This document shows, in pieces, positions 9,772-19,197 of a stretch of 64,000 bases of DNA (positions within the stretch are counted from its first letter, which is position 1; every line of letters begins with the position of its first letter). The stretch is from Pseudomonadales bacterium (GTDB lineage: Bacteria; Pseudomonadota; Gammaproteobacteria; Pseudomonadales; UBA7434): positions 62,001 through 126,000 of the forward strand of contig JAOIUY010000005.1 of the NCBI GenBank assembly GCA_028223755.1. The letters run 5' to 3'. The notes beneath the pieces are model-generated. The model was not told the origin of the DNA. It made no database searches and saw only the letters and a list, made by a program, of their open reading frames with translations. The translations under genes were made by a program, and so were the position numbers.

Positions 9772-10923
9772 ATGAATCAATCTAAACCATCCATACCTTC
9801 TATTAATTATGCACCCGATCGATATAAACAGCTTCTGAATGAAAAAACCGAACGTATCACGCAATTGTTAGCCGCATATAAGCCACCAACAGCGACCGTT
9901 TTTGCGTCACCTGAAAAGCATTTTCGCATGCGCGCTGAGTTTCGTATTTGGCACGATCGTCAAGGCGAAGATAATGAGTGTTTTTATGTCATGTTTGAAC
10001 CTGATGCCCCCACTATCCCTATTCGGGTTGACGACTATCCTATTGGCAGCGAGAGCATCACAGCATTAATGCCTGCACTGCTTAAGCATATTAATTTATC
10101 AGAGATACTCAAACATAAACTGTTTCAATTAGAATTCTTGAGTACCACTAACGAAGAAGTTCTCGTGAGTTTAATTTATCACCGTCAATTAGATTCGCAG
10201 TGGGAAAAAGAAGCGCATCAATTAGAAGAGAAATTCAATATTTGCGTCATAGGTCGCGCTAGAAAACAGCGCCTCGTTATCTCTCGCGACTATGTTGTCG
10301 AAACGTTAGTTATCAACTCGACACCCTTTAGCTACCACCAACAAGAGAATAGTTTCACTCAACCTAATGCCGCCATTAACTGCAAAATGATTGAGTGGGT
10401 CACATCTCACTTTACCAACCATAAACATCAAGATTTTTTAGAGCTCTATTGTGGTAATGGCAATTTCACTATTCCGCTATCTAAACAGTTCAATAAAGTG
10501 CTGGCTACTGAGATTTCAAAATCGAGCATCCGTCTTGCTAAACAAAACTGCCTACTCAATGATGTTGATAATATCGAGTTTATTCGCTTAAGCAGTGATG
10601 AAACTGCATCTGCATTAAAGCACGAGCGTGAATTTAGACGACTCAAACATATCGACATTGATAGTTATGCATTTTCGACGGTACTCGTTGATCCACCACG
10701 AGCCGGCTTAGATGATGCCACGCTTAAATTAGTTGCTGGCTTCGAGAATATTATCTATATTTCTTGTAACCCGAATACGCTAGCTGAAAACTTAGAAACA
10801 CTTTATAAGACGCATAGTATCCAGCACTTTGCATTGTTCGATCAGTTTCCTTATACCGATCACTGTGAATGTGGCATGATATTACAACGCAGACTATCCA
10901 ACGAGGACTCAGACCATGTCTAA
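9772..10923 (+). CDS. trmA: tRNA (uracil-5-)-methyltransferase
   Basis: Makes ribothymidine at position 54 in the T-loop of tRNA, using S-adenosylmethionine. The 383 residues contain the SAM motif ELYCGNGNFTIPL, the DPPRAGL motif, the nucleophile Cys332 in ISCNPNTL and the probable base Glu366 in HCECGM. It lacks the iron-sulfur cysteines of RlmD. It overlaps the downstream phhB by 8 bases, so the two are probably cotranscribed and translationally coupled. Confidence 0.95.
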   Translation: MNQSKPSIPSINYAPDRYKQLLNEKTERITQLLAAYKPPTATVFASPEKHFRMRAEFRIWHDRQGEDNECFYVMFEPDAPTIPIRVDDYPIGSESITALMPALLKHINLSEILKHKLFQLEFLSTTNEEVLVSLIYHRQLDSQWEKEAHQLEEKFNICVIGRARKQRLVISRDYVVETLVINSTPFSYHQQENSFTQPNAAINCKMIEWVTSHFTNHKHQDFLELYCGNGNFTIPLSKQFNKVLATEISKSSIRLAKQNCLLNDVDNIEFIRLSSDETASALKHEREFRRLKHIDIDSYAFSTVLVDPPRAGLDDATLKLVAGFENIIYISCNPNTLAENLETLYKTHSIQHFALFDQFPYTDHCECGMILQRRLSNEDSDHV

Positions 10924-11197
10924 CGAGCAATTAAATGATGCAGAGATTCATGAGCAAACAGCACAGCTAGCGCTTTGGACACTGCAAGAAAAAATGCTTT
11001 ACCGACAATTTGTTTTTAAAGACTTTGTAGCAGCATTTGATTTTATGACCAAAGTGGCTGACTTAGCCGAGCAAGCCAACCATCATCCAAATTGGAGTAA
11101 CGTTTATAATAAGGTCGACATCGCCTTAACAACGCACGAATTCAATAGCGTTAGTCAGCGAGACTTTGATTTAGCAAAAAAAATTGATCAATTATGA
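10916..11197 (+). CDS. phhB: 4a-hydroxytetrahydrobiopterin dehydratase
   Basis: Recycles the pterin cofactor by dehydrating 4a-carbinolamine; in bacteria it usually supports phenylalanine hydroxylase. It is 93 residues long, the family's normal size. The active-site histidines are visible as His56-His57-Pro58 in ANHHPNW and His74 in LTTHEF. The start overlaps the trmA end by 8 bases. No phenylalanine hydroxylase gene is in the window. Confidence 0.93.
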   Translation: MSNEQLNDAEIHEQTAQLALWTLQEKMLYRQFVFKDFVAAFDFMTKVADLAEQANHHPNWSNVYNKVDIALTTHEFNSVSQRDFDLAKKIDQL

Positions 11198-11230
11198 ATG
11201 CAGATGAGTTAGCGGAAATCCTTTAAACGT

Positions 11231-11291
11231 GTTTTTATAAAAGCACTTTCTATAATTCCAATTTTTATAACAGTACTTTTCTATAAAACCA
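11231..11291. repeat. Imperfect ~30-bp direct repeat at the 3' end of the HDOD gene
   Basis: The segment at 11231-11260 (core TTTTTATAAAAGCACTTT) is repeated with a few changes at 11261-11291 (core TTTTTATAACAGTACTTT). The second copy covers the stop codon of the minus-strand HDOD gene. It resembles the duplicated gene end seen at galE. Confidence 0.7.
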
Positions 11292-12129
11292 ATGCCTGCA
11301 TCTTCTGCCCTACCGATTCACGCTTATTATCAAGCCGCTGGATTTCAGCTTCAGAAAGAACAAGCTCATTGAATACACCCTGATTAGCAATCGCATCAAC
11401 AAATTTAACTGGCTCACCACTCGCCAATGAAATGTCTGCCAGCAAACGAGCAGCATTGACCACTGCAATATCTAAACTCTTGCGATGAGAAAAATGATAT
11501 TCATCAATATGCTGAATGGTCGTCACTACCGATTCAGGTAAATCCCAGCAGTTAGCCAGATTAATGCCTATCGTCTTTTGATATTTTTCAATCAACATCA
11601 ATAAACTATCGCGCTCAGGCAATTCATCCTCATCCAATATCTCATTAATCGTATGAAGCGCTACAGGTTTGCCAATTTGATGCAGTAAAGCTGCAAGAAA
11701 AACCACTTCGGCGTTTACATGACAAAGACGTGCAATTTCTTTTGACCACAACGCACAGAGTAGCGAGTGCTGCCATATATAAGTAGTTATCTCACGAGTG
11801 ATTGGATCCGATTTAAAGACGCTTTGACCAACCGTCATGGTCAATGCCATCTGGCTAATATTCTTTAAACCTAATTTAGTAATGGCTTGCTGTAATGTTT
11901 GAATTTTTCCATAGCTACTAAACGCCGCCGAATTAGCAACTTTCATTACATAACTTGTCAATGATTGATCGTTTTGAATAAGCGCGGCCAAGCCATTTGC
12001 ATCTGAATCATCATCTTGAGTGAGTTCTAGTACTCGGACACCAACAGCGGGAAGCACAGGCAAATCCAAATCACCACTATCAATCCGTTTTTTCAATTGT
12101 TGCTCTAGATCAGCCATCATTAGCCTCAT
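11281..12129 (-). CDS. HDOD-domain protein
   Basis: A 282-residue protein made almost entirely of an HDOD domain, a non-catalytic relative of HD phosphohydrolases found in bacterial signalling. Typical pieces are LPVLPAVGVRVLELTQDDDSDANGL near the N-terminus, the ALIQNDQSLTSYVMKVANSAAF segment and AVVNAARLLADI near the C-terminus. The metal-binding HD pair is replaced (LLHQIGK), as expected for HDOD. No output domain is attached, so its partner is unknown. Two nearby ATG codons (12129 and 12117) could serve as start. Confidence 0.85.
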   Translation of the reverse strand: MRLMMADLEQQLKKRIDSGDLDLPVLPAVGVRVLELTQDDDSDANGLAALIQNDQSLTSYVMKVANSAAFSSYGKIQTLQQAITKLGLKNISQMALTMTVGQSVFKSDPITREITTYIWQHSLLCALWSKEIARLCHVNAEVVFLAALLHQIGKPVALHTINEILDEDELPERDSLLMLIEKYQKTIGINLANCWDLPESVVTTIQHIDEYHFSHRKSLDIAVVNAARLLADISLASGEPVKFVDAIANQGVFNELVLSEAEIQRLDNKRESVGQKMQALVL

Positions 12130-12281
12130 AGCATTGAAGATAAGATTACTATTGTAGTAGATAAAAATTGGCGTAGTGGTCAGGCAGGGTTCAGTAAAAG
12201 TAAAATTAATTCACTGAGCGTTAGTTCACTAGATAAAATAAATGAGAAGGAGCAGAAAAGGACTAAAGAGGAAAAAGCTGA

Positions 12282-13652
12282 CTAGCCACCAACACAGGTA
12301 GCGCAGTCTGCTGTAATCAATGTACCGACATGGCTTCGACGATTAGGTCTTGGTTGTTGATCATGATCCGACATAGCGCGATACATTTTATTTTCTAATG
12401 CAATCACTTTTCTTTCGTGCTGATAAGGATACATAGCACCACTCATACCACCACTTCGAATAAACTCATCAGTCTCTGTCAACGTTAACTTAGCATGCAA
12501 TAACTCATGTAATAAGGCATCAACAGGGCTTGCTGTGCAGTGTCTCGCATCAATCTCACAAGCCTCATGCGATTTTAAAATCGCAGCTGCTCGTGTATCA
12601 AAATAAATTCTTACTGAGTTAACATCAAAGTTGCTTCCTCTCACATCAGAGCGGAACTCACCAAATTTATGATGTAAAGTCCAAGGCTGTTTGCGAACAC
12701 TCATTAAGAGTTCATAAGCCTGTGGTCGCGCAGCAATATACTGAGCCATTTCATCAATATCATCAGCAAGGTAACCGGGATCACGTTTATTTTTAATCCA
12801 CTTTTTACCCAATACCTTTAATACTGATTGATATCTCTCAGGCGAAAATTCATTAGTTGTGATGGCATCCGTATGTTGATGCAAATGATCGTCATCATCA
12901 GCATGATCATGTTCATCTAAGTCTAAGGGCTCACCTTCATGCACAAAATAATCCGTCGAGGATGAAAATAATCCTAAAGGACGAACAATGGTTGAATCGT
13001 TAAAATTACTCGCCGCAAAAGCCGTTCGGCTGCCACTCGCTCCACTGCTTGTCCCAAACTCAGAGGCCATTACTGAAGCGTTATGCAAAAGGAAAGAAGA
13101 TGCCGCCAATCGAATAGAGGCAATAACAACACGCTGACGTCGATCATGCTCAACTTGATGGGCAACTTTACGACGATCTTCTAAAAGGTGCCAACCGGCT
13201 TGGCTTGCAACTTGTTCTAAATAAACAAAGCTTTCAGGGTTGCTTGCCCTAAAGTCAGCATGATAAATCATGGTCTGCTGACCCTGAACAATACATAGCT
13301 TCACCGCATTTTCTCTGCGATAAAACATCATATCCGAGGTGAAAAAAGCGATATTCATATCCATTAAAGCGTCAAACTGGGGTGAACGCAGTAAACGACG
13401 CGCCGCATCAGTTAATGAGCAACTTACTCGACAGGTATTCACCTGAGCATTGAGCCACGCGGTCATAGCGGCAATGGCTTTGCCGGTATAACTTATGATT
13501 TTAGCTCTGTAAGATGCTGATTTTGTTTGCATTTTATTTTTAACCCACAGGGTTCGATAAATACTTTTTGTTGTTGGTTTCTTATAGAGTAGTTGAGAAA
13601 AGTGGTAATACAACCAATTTATCCCGTTTTTTACGTCCTTTAACAAACCCAT
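12282..13652 (-). CDS. M91-like zinc metallopeptidase, effector-like
   Basis: A 456-residue protein whose C-terminal part has the zinc motif HELLHAK (His382, Glu383, His386) followed by VIALENKMYRAM. This matches the M91 peptidase family, known from the type III effector NleD and from polymorphic toxins. The N-terminal half (1-200) is not recognised. Residues 243-262 are an Asp/His-rich stretch that may bind metal. No signal peptide is evident. The gene follows tpsA in the same direction but an intrinsic terminator lies between, only 12 bases before this start, so expression needs read-through or an internal promoter. A later start (Met41, 13532) is possible. Target and secretion route are unknown. 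Confidence 0.65.
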   Translation of the reverse strand: MGLLKDVKNGINWLYYHFSQLLYKKPTTKSIYRTLWVKNKMQTKSASYRAKIISYTGKAIAAMTAWLNAQVNTCRVSCSLTDAARRLLRSPQFDALMDMNIAFFTSDMMFYRRENAVKLCIVQGQQTMIYHADFRASNPESFVYLEQVASQAGWHLLEDRRKVAHQVEHDRRQRVVIASIRLAASSFLLHNASVMASEFGTSSGASGSRTAFAASNFNDSTIVRPLGLFSSSTDYFVHEGEPLDLDEHDHADDDDHLHQHTDAITTNEFSPERYQSVLKVLGKKWIKNKRDPGYLADDIDEMAQYIAARPQAYELLMSVRKQPWTLHHKFGEFRSDVRGSNFDVNSVRIYFDTRAAAILKSHEACEIDARHCTASPVDALLHELLHAKLTLTETDEFIRSGGMSGAMYPYQHERKVIALENKMYRAMSDHDQQPRPNRRSHVGTLITADCATCVGG

Positions 13653-13664
13653 GCCTTAATAAGC

Positions 13665-13692
13665 AAAAAACCCAGCAAAAGCTGGGTTTTTT
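13665..13692 (-). terminator. Intrinsic terminator between tpsA and the M91-like gene
   Basis: A perfect 12-bp stem (AAAAAACCCAGC / GCTGGGTTTTTT) with a 4-base loop. On the minus strand it lies 21 bases after the tpsA stop and ends in a T-run. The start of the M91-like gene follows within about 12 bases, so it may act as an attenuator. Confidence 0.88.
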
Positions 13693-13713
13693 CACGCACT
13701 TTAAAAATAAGCA

Positions 13714-15786
13714 TTATCTTTTAAGTTCTATATGCGCACGTCGGTTAAACGCACGATTCTCGGCAGAATCATTTAGACGAGCAGGAAGCGACTCACCAAA
13801 AGCATGTATTTCAAATATATCAGCAGCAACGCCCTGACCTTGCATATAGTCCGCCGCTGCGATTGCACGCTTCTTGGAGAGCTTGAGGTTATAAGCTATC
13901 GATGCATGATCATCGGTATGGCCTGAAACAACGACCTTATCAAAGCGATCGGAATCAACTACATAAGCAGAAACTCGATCCAGTCGGTTCGCTGAAGCGG
14001 CAGTGATTGAATGGCTATCACTATCAAAATGGATCAAGCTTGAAATTAACTGCTGTAGCTCAGGGTCTTCACAATCTTCCGCGGCACTAATATCTCGCTC
14101 TTGCGAATAACCACAAGGTAAATTCAAAGTATCATCATCAGAGACTAAGCCCAGTGAAGCACTGCTGTTTGTATTAAGATCTGGCGTCGGCGAATTAGGC
14201 GCTAAAATAGAAGGCCCCAGACCAAGAAATAGATCTTCTGGATCAACCGGATCTATTGGGTCAATAACCACTGGTGGTATATCAGCTTCGTTAATTTCAG
14301 AAATACGTGTCCAACTGGCAATAAAATCACTTGAACCATCTTGAATAGTGCCTTGCGGATTAAACACGCCATTAATCGTATCACCGTCGGCGTTACCATC
14401 AATTCGATTCGAAACATTACCACCCGTCATATTAAAAGTATCAAAACCACCTAGACCTTTAAGCACTTCAACGGAACCAGCAATAGTGAAGGTATCACTA
14501 GCTGCGCCACCAATGATTGTGCCAATAGCGGCACCCTCAAGTAACTCAATACTGTTTTGAACTTGTGATGTTGATTGAAGGTATTGAACGTTAGTAAACG
14601 TTACCGCACCTGTATTTTCCCAAGCACTTGAACCAATACCACTATAACTAGCTGTGCCCTCGTTAAGGCCTGTCACTTGATAATTAGCTAAACCATAAAC
14701 ACGGTTCACATCACCAACGCCAGTAATCGACAAGCTCGACATCGCCGCAGTCAAATTTTCAAATATCTCAAAGCGCCCTTCTAAATCAGAAGCACCATCG
14801 CCAATAGTCGCAGATACCGTACCGGTACCAACATCGACATTACCCGCTAAAAGAATTCTACCCGCACTAGCATCAATACTGCCATTAGTCGCCGAAGCAT
14901 CTAAGCTGCCCGATGATGCTATTTTACCGCCCGTGCCAGTCAACCGAATAACACCTGGTGTTGAAGTATCTATACCTGTAGCGCGAACTATGCCTCTATT
15001 ATTAATCGCATAACTTTTTGGATCTGTCACAACGGCTTGGATATTGACGTTTCTTGCACTCACTTCAGCATTTCCAGCGACATCAATAACTCCGTCGCCA
15101 ATATTTGTCTGCAGCGCTTCAGAAATATCAAATTGCATTAAATTATTATTATCAAAACTAACGACAACCTCGTTACCCGATACTAAATTTAAATCGCCGC
15201 CAGCAACATCAATATCACCATCAACATTAATATCACCTGACACTAAAGCTATTTGAGCGTCAGCTAAATTAGAGGCAAGCCCGTCGACGGTAATACTCGC
15301 GTTAGAACCGCTAGAAGTGAAACGTAAATTACCACTGGTAAAATCATTACCATCTATAGCATGTGTACTGGCAACTAAACTCGCTAAATCAACCTGTGCA
15401 CCCGAACCAAAAACCATACCATTTTGATTCACTAAAAATACGCGCACGTTACCATTCAACAAACCATTAAGACTGCTGGCATTACCACTAACGTCTCTAG
15501 CTAATACTGACCAATTAGCTGTGCCAGAATTATGGTTAAACGATAGCGTTTCGCCGCTAGCAACATTGATTCCAGCACCCGAAAATTCTACAACGCGGTT
15601 ATCTTGCGAAATCGTCAAGGTACCTTGAGCGCCATTAAGGTTGTAATTCGAATTACCATTAATTGCATTAAAGTCTGATGACTGTGGAAGCGCCAATGTA
15701 TTTTGAACTAGCGCAGCAGTAGTTAGCATCGCAATCGTTTTTGCGAGGAGAGTGTTTCTTTTAAATGTTCTCGAAAGTTTGCTCAT
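13714..15786 (-). CDS. TpsA-type exoprotein (filamentous haemagglutinin N-domain) fused to an OmpA peptidoglycan-binding domain
   Basis: A 690-residue two-partner-secretion passenger. The start at 15786 (AGGTA upstream) gives a long signal peptide ending near QNTLA. The TPS secretion domain follows, with the family motif NQNG at 120-123 in FLVNQNGMVFGSGAQVDLASL. The middle is a Gly/Asn/Thr-rich beta-helix-like region (to about 480) followed by a Pro/Asp linker (PPVVIDPIDPVDPEDL). Residues 584-690 are a complete OmpA C-terminal domain: VVVSGHTDD, then LSKKRA, with Asp625 and Arg640 at the 15-residue spacing of the diaminopimelate-binding pair in OmpA, and NRRAHIEL at the end. The mix suggests a surface protein whose C-terminus stays anchored to peptidoglycan. 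The TpsB partner lies upstream. Confidence 0.88.
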   Translation of the reverse strand: MSKLSRTFKRNTLLAKTIAMLTTAALVQNTLALPQSSDFNAINGNSNYNLNGAQGTLTISQDNRVVEFSGAGINVASGETLSFNHNSGTANWSVLARDVSGNASSLNGLLNGNVRVFLVNQNGMVFGSGAQVDLASLVASTHAIDGNDFTSGNLRFTSSGSNASITVDGLASNLADAQIALVSGDINVDGDIDVAGGDLNLVSGNEVVVSFDNNNLMQFDISEALQTNIGDGVIDVAGNAEVSARNVNIQAVVTDPKSYAINNRGIVRATGIDTSTPGVIRLTGTGGKIASSGSLDASATNGSIDASAGRILLAGNVDVGTGTVSATIGDGASDLEGRFEIFENLTAAMSSLSITGVGDVNRVYGLANYQVTGLNEGTASYSGIGSSAWENTGAVTFTNVQYLQSTSQVQNSIELLEGAAIGTIIGGAASDTFTIAGSVEVLKGLGGFDTFNMTGGNVSNRIDGNADGDTINGVFNPQGTIQDGSSDFIASWTRISEINEADIPPVVIDPIDPVDPEDLFLGLGPSILAPNSPTPDLNTNSSASLGLVSDDDTLNLPCGYSQERDISAAEDCEDPELQQLISSLIHFDSDSHSITAASANRLDRVSAYVVDSDRFDKVVVSGHTDDHASIAYNLKLSKKRAIAAADYMQGQGVAADIFEIHAFGESLPARLNDSAENRAFNRRAHIELKR

Positions 15787-16060
15787 ATCATACCTACTTG
15801 GACTGGTGACAAATGAATGACGAATACAACCCAATAAAATTATTTAAATGAATCAAATATGTGAACCGACAGCCATAATTTATATTATTAAATACTAAGC
15901 TCTGTATAAGAGGTTCAGCCTAAAAATAATTGGTTTATTTTTCAGACACTTACAAAATTATCTTTTATTTTTGGTTAAATTATAACCAATTTAAAACCCT
16001 GCCGACAACCTAAAAAATATTTATTTCTCTTATTCCAATTAAACAGACAAACAACCGCTT

Positions 16061-17812
16061 TTATAAGTTCAAACCAAAGCTCAACCAATACTGAATATCT
16101 TCACCATTTAAGGCTTCAGAGCCATCAAACGGCTTTGCTGCTGATAATCGAGTAAATCCACCAAAGTCAGGAAAAGTCAGTTCGGCTTCAACACCCCAAC
16201 CGGCAATATCAATAGTGCTTGTCGGGCCGCCACTGCCGTCTTTTAATTTACCCCAGCCATAATCGGCAAATAACGACAGCGATAAAATATCACTCCAACC
16301 ATATTCACCGTAGGCAATACCGTCAGAGAACACACCACCATTAATCACCCAAGCAAGGCTGGTGAATACAGCTGTATCTCTTACATATTCAGCAACGGGA
16401 TAAGCTCTCACTGTGTAAGGGCCGCCTAGACTCATTCGCTCTAACGATGATAATAAGTCATCCGAGTACTGGCCATTAAAGTGAAACAGTAATGAATTGT
16501 TTCGAACCACAGATTGCAATCGACTGTAGCTAGCACTTATTTTATTAAACTGTCCGGGTAATGTTTGCTCGCCATTAACGATACCAAGGCTCTCGCCATT
16601 ACCCTGTCCGTCCATTGAACCAAGAAGGCCATTAAAACCATGGGAAAAGGTTAATGAGGCTCGATGAACGCCTCTAAATCGTGTATCCAAAGCATCAGCA
16701 ACAACGGTCGCTTCAAAGACAGTGAGTCGATCAACACCTTGTTCAACATTGAACGTGGTGAAATCAACATTTGAACGCTTCAGTGCCAGACCAATACGTG
16801 TTGCAAGATTGATATTGCGTTGTCGTACCCATTGCGAGCGCAGGAATATTTCACCCATCTCAGTATCGCCTTCAATACCTAATACTAAGACCGCTTCATC
16901 TTCAACATCGTAACTCGTCTTACTAAAACCTAAGCCAAGGGTATGAACCAAATCAGGGTGAGTAATTTCATAAGCCAGCCGAGCATTACGTAAATCACCA
17001 GGACTAAAGGTCTTGAGCGCATCCACTGATAATTGATCGATATGACCGGTCACATTATTAACTTTAACGCCTAGCAATAAACGTGCATCACCTGTCGATT
17101 CAACACCTAAATTATCCGCCTGAGCAAAATAACTGACCGGGGCTTCCTCAACGGCCTTAACCGTTAATCGGGTTTCACCCAGAGCATTGCCAGGTTTAAA
17201 TACCGCAGCTGCAGTAAAGCCAGGCATATCACTTAGACGAAGAATAGTGCTTTCAACAAAATCAACTTTAACGGCATCACCAATAGCGCTCTCAAAAGGC
17301 TGCTGAATGGTGGTCTTGTTATATAGAACGTTAGCTTCGCTATCGACAGCGCCGAACTTGCCGACAAATACGCGAATCAATACCGCACCACTTTCAATTT
17401 CTTGAGCAGGCACAATAGCCTTTGCCAATAATAAACCAGAGCCTCTAAGCTGCTCTGTTAGTAAAAAAGCAACATCATCAAGCTGCGTTAAACTTAATGC
17501 ATTACCTGAATCTTGAAGATAGTCACTGACCAGACTAGTCGCGCTGGCTGACAGCTCGCTAGAAACTAACTGCGGCTCATCGTAGGTAATCACAAATTTT
17601 TGAACACTGATAACAGGACCGTTATCGTCGCTATCGGGACGAGCAGCAACCGAAGGAACTGTCACGATATTATCATCGACAATATCGGGTAGCATAGGAA
17701 GTTCTCGCTCGGGCTCTAGTGCGCCCGGCGATAAATTTTGAGCGAAAACATTGACTTGAAATGAACCGACTAATAACGTGATAACGCTAAAAAACATCCG
17801 TATATTAATCAT
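16061..17812 (-). CDS. TpsB outer-membrane transporter (ShlB/FhaC family)
   Basis: A 583-residue beta-barrel transporter that exports the TpsA passenger across the outer membrane. A signal peptide (FFSVITLLVGSFQVNVFA) leads into a proline-rich linker. POTRA domains follow from about residue 50 (VQKFVITYDEPQLVSSELSASA, LTQLDDVAFLLTEQLRGSGLLLAKAIVP). The barrel holds MSLGGPYTVRAYPVAEYVRD, which is the conserved VRGY-like region of TpsB loop 6. The C-terminal strand ends YWLSFGLNL. Start 17812 is preferred because the signal peptide then begins normally; 17830 is an alternative. It stands 274 bases upstream of tpsA. Confidence 0.92.
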   Translation of the reverse strand: MINIRMFFSVITLLVGSFQVNVFAQNLSPGALEPERELPMLPDIVDDNIVTVPSVAARPDSDDNGPVISVQKFVITYDEPQLVSSELSASATSLVSDYLQDSGNALSLTQLDDVAFLLTEQLRGSGLLLAKAIVPAQEIESGAVLIRVFVGKFGAVDSEANVLYNKTTIQQPFESAIGDAVKVDFVESTILRLSDMPGFTAAAVFKPGNALGETRLTVKAVEEAPVSYFAQADNLGVESTGDARLLLGVKVNNVTGHIDQLSVDALKTFSPGDLRNARLAYEITHPDLVHTLGLGFSKTSYDVEDEAVLVLGIEGDTEMGEIFLRSQWVRQRNINLATRIGLALKRSNVDFTTFNVEQGVDRLTVFEATVVADALDTRFRGVHRASLTFSHGFNGLLGSMDGQGNGESLGIVNGEQTLPGQFNKISASYSRLQSVVRNNSLLFHFNGQYSDDLLSSLERMSLGGPYTVRAYPVAEYVRDTAVFTSLAWVINGGVFSDGIAYGEYGWSDILSLSLFADYGWGKLKDGSGGPTSTIDIAGWGVEAELTFPDFGGFTRLSAAKPFDGSEALNGEDIQYWLSFGLNL

Positions 17813-17889
17813 TTTGGTATAAACCTGCATTACTTATTGTTCCATTTAAAAATGGTTGTGATAAATCTATACACAACCACGACTATTTA

Positions 17890-18720
17890 TCATTGAAGTT
17901 TCCGCCTACGAAGTGTCAGCGCAACTACTGCCGATCCGTATAATACTAGACTTCCAGGCAGTGGTACCACCGTTGCAGAAGAATCAATATCAATGTCAAA
18001 CGAATCAACAATATAAGAACCATTAAAACTCGTCACTGCAAGGTCGGTTAAATCACCTAAATAGTTTGCAAAAATCGCATTCGTTTCTTGCTCATCACCA
18101 TTCTGATCATCAAATACTCGATTAAAACCTAATATTCTATCGGTGTGACAGCCCTCACCATCATCGGGTAGCGCATAGCCGCAGACCGCCACAGGTGACA
18201 CTTCAATATTAATATCTTGGAACACAACATCATTTGAAGACAAATCCACAGCCTGATTATTAATCGTTAAAGCCTGATCGTTAGTACTAAAAATAAATAT
18301 CGAATTTAAATCAATATTATCATCAACGCTAACATCCCACGACAATGATTCAGCCGCTGATAATACTAACGAGACATCGCCTGTTGTACCTGCCTGCCCA
18401 CTACCATTATCAGGATTAAGATTATTTAAATTAACCTCAACCGTATTCTGCAAACCATTGGAAGGAAGAAAATCATTATTTTGATGCAAGCCTAAGTAGA
18501 TAAGCTCTTCACCATCATTTTCTTCAGGAGTGACCAATCCTAAAGTCTCCCTATACTGCTGAACAGCCTCGGCCTTAACAAAGTTTTTAAATACGTTATG
18601 ACTTTGGCTGCTAAATAAATAACTTTCTCCACCACCAACTGCCGGTGTCGTCATCGTTACATGCGCAGCGTTAGCCGACATAGAAGCCATTACAGCCATT
18701 ATTAATGCAAATATTTTATT
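17890..18720 (-). CDS. Exported PEP-CTERM-type protein heading the TPS locus
   Basis: A 276-residue exported protein of unknown function. A GTG start at 18720 has GAGGGA 7 bases upstream and gives a compact signal peptide (IFALIMAVMASMSANA); an ATG at 18738 is the alternative. The mature part is Asp/Asn-rich and low in basic residues, with two cysteines in CGYALPDDGEGC, suggesting a secreted beta-rich protein. The C-terminus is VVPLPGSLVLYGSAVVALTL followed by RRRK, the layout of a PEP-CTERM (VPLP) sorting signal processed by exosortase. It lies 77 bases upstream of the TpsB gene on the same strand, so a shared transcript is likely. Confidence 0.75.
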   Translation of the reverse strand, partial: NKIFALIMAVMASMSANAAHVTMTTPAVGGGESYLFSSQSHNVFKNFVKAEAVQQYRETLGLVTPEENDGEELIYLGLHQNNDFLPSNGLQNTVEVNLNNLNPDNGSGQAGTTGDVSLVLSAAESLSWDVSVDDNIDLNSIFIFSTNDQALTINNQAVDLSSNDVVFQDINIEVSPVAVCGYALPDDGEGCHTDRILGFNRVFDDQNGDEQETNAIFANYLGDLTDLAVTSFNGSYIVDSFDIDIDSSATVVPLPGSLVLYGSAVVALTLRRRKLQ

Positions 18721-19197
18721 CACAAAGAAATCCCTCATTCTCTTCGATTGAGGACGAATTCAAAGTAACTTTATCGGAAGGAAAACAAGACGCACTGATG
18801 CCATAGGAAAAAGGCGTTATGCGGATTACACAGCTAAATTTTGGGGGAGGAATTTAACTAGTTGCCCTATTTTACTTTCGACAAACTGAATGAACCAGTC
18901 CTGCCATTAATTAAAATAGGGGCCAAGGGAGTTACATAATACCGCTAGCAAGCATAAAGTCAATTGATTATTTAATGGTCAGTCGTTATGGGCGAATTGG
19001 GTCGACTCGAGAGAACCTTTCTAAGTCATTGTTTTATAATAACTAAATCACACCTAATGTATATTCTAGACAAGGCAATTTAGAGAAAATTAATTGCAAA
19101 AACTGATTTTACGTTGTGTATAGGTATCTCAGCATCACTTATCAGTACCTCAAAACAACTGAATTGAGATACCTCAATGGCGAGCCAGTCACCTCAT
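18721..19197. other. 477-bp intergenic region with an inverted repeat
   Basis: Upstream of the TPS locus and downstream of the ybfF-like gene (both minus strand), so it should hold the TPS promoter. A 10-bp inverted repeat, AGGTATCTCA (19122-19131) and TGAGATACCT (19165-19174), with a 33-base spacer lies near the 3' end of the ybfF-like gene. No ORF is convincing. Confidence 0.5.

Noticed and set aside
12282..13652. Type III or contact-dependent toxin identity for the M91-like protein
   Set aside because: No secretion-system genes, no toxin delivery N-terminus and no immunity gene are visible; only the protease motif can be claimed.
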